Shown: positions 44,766 through 49,054 of the stretch, piece by piece
Position numbering within the stretch: the first letter of the stretch is position 1
Layout: each line of letters starts with the position of its first letter
Assembly: GCA_902782445.1 (NCBI GenBank)
Contig: CACZNC010000025.1
Span: 1 to 49,054 of the forward strand
Length of the DNA: 49,054 bases
From: an uncultured Ruminococcus sp.
Lineage (GTDB): Bacteria > Bacillota > Clostridia > Oscillospirales > CAG-272
Reading direction: 5' to 3'
Program-made: the position numbers and the translations under genes
Notes under the pieces: model-generated
Told to the model about the DNA's origin: nothing
The model's database searches: none
Seen by the model: the letters and a program-made list of their open reading frames with translations, nothing else

Positions 44766-44794
44766 ATTATAGCACGGAGACGGGCGGGTGTCAA
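44766..44794 (-). promoter_or_regulatory. Consensus sigma-A promoter of the cobalamin-regulated transcript
   Basis: On the minus strand TTGACA and TATAAT are separated by exactly 17 bases, directly before the riboswitch. Confidence 0.9.
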
Positions 44795-44903
44795 GAGCGT
44801 TTTTCATTTTTGTCCGCTGTGGGACGGAAAAAGAGGAGACCCGGTCCGCAACAGTTTCAAAAACAGATCGAAGGCACAGGCAAAATTCAAACGTAAAGCG
44901 CAA

Positions 44904-44944
44904 GCGGCCCGGTCCCCGGAAGGATCGAGCCGCCTGATTTTTTG
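44904..44944 (+). terminator. Plus-strand terminator-like hairpin
   Basis: GCGGC (44904) pairs with GCCGC (44933), with an inner GGTCC/GGATC-type pairing, and TGATTTTTTG follows on the plus strand. No plus-strand gene is seen upstream. On the minus strand it sits after the 5'-nucleotidase gene but lacks a T-run there. Confidence 0.4.
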
Positions 44945-44965
44945 TCCTGTTCCAAAGTGCGTTTT

Positions 44966-47900
44966 TTACTTCGCCGCGTTCCCGCAGAAGGCCGTCATGG
45001 CGGCGGCGACTTCCCGGCGGAGGGCAGGAGACCCGGGATCCAGATCCCCGTCCCGATCGGAAATGACGCCGGTTTCGAGCGCCCAGAACATCGGGAGCTT
45101 CGCGTATTCTGCGATATCGAAGACGTCGTTATAGCTCAGAAAGTTCGTGTCCTCGCCGACGGAGACCGGTAAGCCCCTGAATTCCGCGTACCGCCAGAGG
45201 ATCGCGGCAAGCTGTTCGCGGGTCACGGGATCTTCCGGGCCGTACTTCCCGCCGCCGTAGCCGTTGACGACGCCGTTCCGGGCCGCCCACTCCACGCCGG
45301 GGGCATACCATTCGCCCTCCGGGACGTCGGTGAAGGTCCCGCTGTACGGGGCGGCCGGTTCGCCCTCGAGACGGTACAGGATGGTGACGATCATGCCCCG
45401 GGTGAGGGTCCCGTCCGGGTCGAACGCGGTATCGGAGACGCCGTTCATGATGCCGTTCTCATAAACGAACCGGACGGTATCATACAGATCCGGCCCGACA
45501 TCCTCGAAGGGAAGGGCGGTTTTTTCGGCCTCGGGTTTTGGATTCTGCGCAACGAAATGACTCCCGAAGGGATATTCCCAAAGAGGCGGGGTACTTCCGA
45601 AGGGCGGATTCCCGGACGTCCCGCCCGCGGGATTCGGAAGGATCGCGGCTTTGATCTCGCCCAGTTCGACCGCCTCGTAGATCCTGCTGACAAACCTGAC
45701 CTGAATGCTATATTCGCCCGCTTCTTTTGCCGAGGGGACCGCATCCGTCCATGTCCTGCCGCCGTCCGCGCTGTACATCACGGCATAATCCTCCGGCAGA
45801 GGCCCGGCGGGCGGTACGATCAGCTCCTGCTCCCGCCCCGTCTCGGTCAGGCCGGATCTTCCCGTCGGCTTCTGGGCGTCGGTCAGGTCGGAAACGGCAA
45901 AGGGAGGAGGAAGCAGACCGTCGACGGATCCGGTATACGCGCTCTCGATGTAGTGGGGAGCAGGGTCGACTGCAAGATGCCCGCCGTTCTTCTCCGCTTC
46001 TTCCGCAAGGACCGCATAGGCGCCTTCGCTGTCGATCCGGTCGCTGTGCAGAAGTCTCGGCGTATCGTTCCACGCGACGAAGGGATTCGACATACCGTAG
46101 GACACCCGGTCGGTCGTCGCGATGAAATCGCTGAGAGCAACAAGGACGGTCTTGTCCTTCCACCCCTCTCTCCACGCGCCGTTCGCGTAGACCGCCACCC
46201 CCTGCTTCGTCACGATCGCGTTCACTGTCGTATCCGTGTAGTATACGTCGATCCCCCAGATCTGCGAGAGGAGCGTCCTTCCGTTTTCGGTCAGGGAATA
46301 CTCCAGCGCGGCAAGCAGGTCCCCGTATGTCAGTTCGTAGCAGTAGATCCTGTTGTCGAAGGGGAAGAGGGTATGGATGTCTGAGAGGGTGACGTCCCTT
46401 CTGTCCTGCCCCTCCTCGATCACCACGTCCGCTCTCAGGCCGCCGTTGTTCACAAAGCCGATATCCGCCCCGCCGATCCGGGCGATGATGGAGGCATGCC
46501 AGTTCCCGGAAGCCGTGGACCGTTTCCCGCTGCCCGGCAGGTAGACATACCGCGTCGCGGATTCCGTGATATAGCCGATCTTCTGGTTCAGGATCGCGTC
46601 CAGAGCTTCGAGGACCCTGTCCGTCACCTCCGTCACTTCCGGGTCGAGATCCTCCCTGTTCCCGGGCGTGTTCACGGCGCGGGCGGACTCTACGGACACG
46701 GTCGAGGCCTTGTCGACTTTCTCGAATACGGCGGCTCCGTTTTCCGCCGAAAAAGCGAGTTCCGCATAGGCATAGGCCGCGCCGTAGCTGGCGGGTTCCA
46801 GATACGGCAGGCCCCATTCCGTCGTGCCGGAAAGATTTCTGTGGGTATGCCCTCCGAGCACAAGGTCGATCGCGCTGTTCCCGCCGACGCACGCCGCGAT
46901 GTCGGAGGCCTCTTCATGGGTGAGGAGGACGGTCGCGTCGCACTTTCCGGAAGACTCCAGTTCGGAAGCCAGTTTGTTGAGCGCGTCGTAGTCCGTTTCG
47001 ATCGTAAATCCCGCGCCGGTGAAACGCTCAAACTTGATGCTGGAAGAATACTCCCCGGCAAATCCGATCACGGCGATGCGGACGGGCAGCTCCCTCCCCT
47101 CCGCGTCGATGGCGGTCTTGTTCAGAATGATATAGTCCTCGGCGAAGGGCACTTTTTCGCCGTTCAGATAGAGATTGGAAATCACGACCGGGACCGTATT
47201 GACGATCGCGATGTTCTCGAGTTCCGCGTCCATCATCGTGCCGTCCGCGTCCACCGTCTTCCCGATGCCCCAGTCGAATTCGTGGTTGCCGACGGTCACG
47301 GCGTCATATCCCATGATCTGGTAGGCCGAAGCGAGGGGCTGTCCGTCCATCAGGTTCGAAAGGGTATTCCCCTGATAGATATCCCCTCCGTCGAGCAAAA
47401 CGGCAAGATCGTTCCGGGCGCCCTCTCCGTATCCGCGGACATCCTTGACCTTGTCCGAGATATACGCCAGAAGATACCGATAGGGCTCCGAGGAGGTGTC
47501 GGCCAGATATCCGTGCGTATCGGAGGTCTCGAATACCGGCAAATAATAGAAAGAATCCGTGACGACGGGATCGCCGAGGTCGCTGTTCCCCATGCGGTAG
47601 AAACTGAGTGCGAACAGCGCGATGTCGGATTTGCCGGTTTTCCCGTAGGTGGTATACGTCCCGTTGTACACTTCCAGATAGAAATTCTTGTACGTATTCC
47701 CGCCGCTCGTACTCTTTGCGTTCGGGTTGTACAGGAATTTGCCGTCGCGGAACTGCCATCTGCCGCACTCCTCGGGCTCTTCTGCCCAGTACAGACCGTT
47801 TCCCGCCGCCGCGGAGGTCAGATACCCTGCTGTTTCGCATTTCAGCAGTATATCCCCTTCTCCGGCCTCGATCACTTCGCATACGGCCGTATCCAGGTCC

Positions 47901-48160
47901 ACGGCGGTGAGGACATTCCTTCCCGCCTTCGTTTGAGCGACCGTTACGGGAGCCCCCGCCAGACACCTGGACAAAGGCCTCACGGAAACTGCCGTGTTCG
48001 CCGAGTCGTTCACGATCACGATTTTGTCGCCCGGGTGGATCTGATCGCTTTCCACCCGCTCGGCGAGGATCGCGTCCGGCTCTTTTGCATAAACCGCGGA
48101 AAAAGCCGGAAGCACAGCCATCAAAAAAGCCGCGATTACAGTCAGGACCTTTCTTTTCAT
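44966..48160 (-). CDS. SLH-anchored 5'-nucleotidase / UDP-sugar hydrolase-like protein
   Basis: This 1064-residue secreted protein starts with a signal peptide ending near VYA. Residues ~30-190 form an extra beta-rich N-terminal domain (PGDKIVIVNDSANTAVSV; KFLYNPNAKS). The metallophosphatase part has SDTHGYL (214-217 DTHG), LLDGGDIYQG, GNHEFDWG (from 291) and LGGHTHRN (from 436), all metal-binding motifs of the 5'-nucleotidase/UshA family. A 5'-nucleotidase C-terminal domain follows (VNNGGLRADV; IHTLFPFDN). Two to three SLH domains at about 905-1060 (GIMNGVSDTAFDPDGTLTRGM; GVVNGYGGGKYGP) tie it to the wall. It likely releases nucleosides outside the cell. AAGGAGCAGAGG precedes the ATG. Confidence 0.92.
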   Translation of the reverse strand: MKRKVLTVIAAFLMAVLPAFSAVYAKEPDAILAERVESDQIHPGDKIVIVNDSANTAVSVRPLSRCLAGAPVTVAQTKAGRNVLTAVDLDTAVCEVIEAGEGDILLKCETAGYLTSAAAGNGLYWAEEPEECGRWQFRDGKFLYNPNAKSTSGGNTYKNFYLEVYNGTYTTYGKTGKSDIALFALSFYRMGNSDLGDPVVTDSFYYLPVFETSDTHGYLADTSSEPYRYLLAYISDKVKDVRGYGEGARNDLAVLLDGGDIYQGNTLSNLMDGQPLASAYQIMGYDAVTVGNHEFDWGIGKTVDADGTMMDAELENIAIVNTVPVVISNLYLNGEKVPFAEDYIILNKTAIDAEGRELPVRIAVIGFAGEYSSSIKFERFTGAGFTIETDYDALNKLASELESSGKCDATVLLTHEEASDIAACVGGNSAIDLVLGGHTHRNLSGTTEWGLPYLEPASYGAAYAYAELAFSAENGAAVFEKVDKASTVSVESARAVNTPGNREDLDPEVTEVTDRVLEALDAILNQKIGYITESATRYVYLPGSGKRSTASGNWHASIIARIGGADIGFVNNGGLRADVVIEEGQDRRDVTLSDIHTLFPFDNRIYCYELTYGDLLAALEYSLTENGRTLLSQIWGIDVYYTDTTVNAIVTKQGVAVYANGAWREGWKDKTVLVALSDFIATTDRVSYGMSNPFVAWNDTPRLLHSDRIDSEGAYAVLAEEAEKNGGHLAVDPAPHYIESAYTGSVDGLLPPPFAVSDLTDAQKPTGRSGLTETGREQELIVPPAGPLPEDYAVMYSADGGRTWTDAVPSAKEAGEYSIQVRFVSRIYEAVELGEIKAAILPNPAGGTSGNPPFGSTPPLWEYPFGSHFVAQNPKPEAEKTALPFEDVGPDLYDTVRFVYENGIMNGVSDTAFDPDGTLTRGMIVTILYRLEGEPAAPYSGTFTDVPEGEWYAPGVEWAARNGVVNGYGGGKYGPEDPVTREQLAAILWRYAEFRGLPVSVGEDTNFLSYNDVFDIAEYAKLPMFWALETGVISDRDGDLDPGSPALRREVAAAMTAFCGNAAK

Positions 48161-48174
48161 CCTCTGCTCCTTCT

Positions 48175-48233
48175 ATGCAGCGCGCCTTCCCCGCAAAGAC
48201 CGGGGATCCGTCTTCACGGCGGTATTTCTGCAT
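48175..48233 (-). ncRNA. Structured 5' leader of the 5'-nucleotidase gene (putative)
   Basis: On the minus strand ATGCAG pairs with CTGCAT and encloses two hairpins, CCGT-GAAG-ACGG and CCCCG-(7)-CGGGG, in a three-way-junction layout ending 8 bases before AAGGAG. I do not recognise it as a known riboswitch. Confidence 0.35.
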
Positions 48234-48255
48234 GAAAAACCTATTATCGCCTACA

Positions 48256-48284
48256 ATTATACTCTCCGCTTCCCGGATTTTCAA
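48256..48284 (-). promoter_or_regulatory. Sigma-A promoter of the 5'-nucleotidase gene
   Basis: On the minus strand TTGAAA and TATAAT are separated by 17 bases, about 95 bases before the start codon. Confidence 0.85.
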
Positions 48285-48293
48285 GAGGGAAAA

Positions 48294-48347
48294 GGAAAAA
48301 GCCGCCGGCGTCCGATCCGCGGTTTTCTTCATCGGAGCGGCGGGCAG
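48294..48347 (-). terminator. Second terminator-like hairpin after the truncated SLH gene
   Basis: On the minus strand TCCGAT/ATCGGA plus GCCGC/GCGGC pair around a loop, followed by TTTTTCC. It follows the stronger terminator at 48381-48436. Confidence 0.55.
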
Positions 48348-48380
48348 CGGAAAGGAGTCTGTACGATCCCTTTCAGACGG

Positions 48381-48436
48381 AAAAAGATCCCCCCTTCCCT
48401 GCCTGTGCATGAACGCAATCGGGGAAAGGGGGATCC
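48381..48436 (-). terminator. Intrinsic terminator of the truncated SLH gene
   Basis: On the minus strand GGATCCCCCTTTCCCC pairs with GGGAAGGGGGGATC across a ~20-base loop, followed by TTTTT. Confidence 0.85.
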
Positions 48437-48477
48437 TGTTATCGGGTATTTACTGCCTGCTTCCTTCGGGGATTCCG

Positions 48478-49054
48478 TCAGCTTCCCAGTTCCTTCGGCG
48501 GGCCGACGCGCTTGGCGGGCTCCATCATGCGGACCGCGATCGCCGCGACTTCGGAACGCTTGATCGTCGAGGTCGGATTGAAGGTGCCCTTGGAATCCGA
48601 ACCGTTCACGATTCCGGCGCGGTAGAGGGTGTAGATCTCCTCATAGGCCTCTTCCCGGAAGCTCCAGAATTCCTTCGCCAGACCCGAATGCTTCACGTCC
48701 GGAACGGAATCGTCGGGAATCTCGTTGATCCCCGGGAGCGCGCCTTTCGGGAGAGCGTGGGCGAAGATCCAGGCGAATTCCGCCCGTGTGACCGCCTCGT
48801 TTGCCCGCGTCATCACGTCGCCGACCGAAATGCCTCCGCCCGACGCGTCTTTCTTCAAGATCCCGTTCTCGGCGCAGTAATCCGCGTAGGGCTTGTACCA
48901 CGGGTCGCCGTTCGAGAGCGTCACCGCGCCGGCCGTGTACTTCTGGTGCATGCAGGCCGCCAGTTTCGCGGTCTCGGCAAAGGTGATGTTGCCCGCGGGG
49001 TCGAAGTAGTCCTTGCCGTCCTTCTTGCCCTTGCCGTTGATGAGGCCGAGCTTC
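48478..49054 (-). CDS. SLH-domain surface protein, 5' end beyond the window
   Basis: The open frame runs off the right edge, so the start and any signal peptide are missing. About 192 residues are visible, starting KLGLINGKGKKDGKDYFDPA and ending KRVGPPKELGS. They carry SLH modules: ITFAETAKLAACMHQKYTAG, WYKPYADYCAENGILKKD, YRAGIVNGSDSKGTFNPTS and RSEVAAIAVRMM. The layout and several phrases are the same as in the N-terminal SLH region of the SLH/Ig protein at 3474-5669, so they are paralogues. Here the protein stops right after the last SLH module with no C-terminal repeats. Confidence 0.85.
   Translation of the reverse strand, partial: KLGLINGKGKKDGKDYFDPAGNITFAETAKLAACMHQKYTAGAVTLSNGDPWYKPYADYCAENGILKKDASGGGISVGDVMTRANEAVTRAEFAWIFAHALPKGALPGINEIPDDSVPDVKHSGLAKEFWSFREEAYEEIYTLYRAGIVNGSDSKGTFNPTSTIKRSEVAAIAVRMMEPAKRVGPPKELGS

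Noticed and set aside
1..49054. tRNA, rRNA and mobile elements
   Set aside because: I found no tRNA-like T-loop with matching arms, no rRNA-like stretch, and no transposase, integrase or terminal inverted repeats.

Overview
The window looks like a chromosomal segment of a GC-rich anaerobic Firmicute, most likely an uncultured gut-type Clostridia. The support is HPr kinase/phosphorylase, the ACT/UPF0210 pair, ECF-type vitamin uptake proteins (QueT, FolT), a six-gene Rnf complex, several S-layer homology (SLH) surface proteins, lipoproteins plus Lgt, a sortase-like tail, and many near-consensus sigma-A promoters with 17-base spacers. I see no rRNA, tRNA, CRISPR array, phage or intact insertion sequence. 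GC-rich codons create many long open frames antisense to real genes; these are left out.

Layout. 1-5.7 kb: two SLH surface proteins (minus). 5.9-9.0 kb: an FtsX-type permease and its ATPase, then a small HEIGH-motif membrane peptidase and a 78-residue protein. 10.0-11.5 kb: an orphan sugar-type solute-binding lipoprotein, followed by palindromes and a terminator. 11.8-14.2 kb: ACT protein, UPF0210 protein and methyltransferase. 14.2-14.9 kb: preQ1-I riboswitch, attenuator and queT. 15.0-17.8 kb (minus): THF riboswitch, folT, folC and a lipoprotein. 17.9-18.8 kb: hprK (minus). 19.0-22.8 kb: PrsA-like foldase lipoprotein, a membrane-anchored protein with a Trp/Asn repeat tail, and an overlapping unknown gene. 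22.8-23.8 kb: three small unknown genes (minus). 23.9-24.4 kb: YfcE-type phosphoesterase. 24.4-24.77 kb: an unexplained lower-GC island. 24.8-26.3 kb: an ECF sigma factor with a long extra domain. 26.4-30.1 kb (minus): CPBP protease, lgt and a discoidin-type surface protein. 30.2-32.4 kb (minus): a sugar isomerase and a Gfo/Idh oxidoreductase. 32.6-39.9 kb (minus): rnfCDGEAB. 40.0-41.8 kb (minus): RluA-type pseudouridine synthase and upp. 42.0-43.3 kb: mtaB. 43.5-44.8 kb (minus): cobalamin riboswitch and an EF-hand/transcobalamin-like surface protein. 45.0-48.2 kb (minus): SLH-anchored 5'-nucleotidase. 48.5 kb to the end (minus): a truncated SLH protein.

How the genes fit together. Three cofactor riboswitches (preQ1, tetrahydrofolate, cobalamin) lie within about 31 kb. 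Each controls uptake or what may be surface capture of its own cofactor, which suggests a scavenging lifestyle. The Rnf complex points to ferredoxin-linked ion pumping. Its RnfG subunit is remarkable: about 380 residues of acidic cytoplasmic extension and about 260 residues of Pro-Glu repeats on the outer side. The other main unknowns are the cobalamin-regulated surface protein, the sigma-factor fusion, the small-gene cluster at 22.8-23.8 kb and the island at 24.45-24.77 kb.
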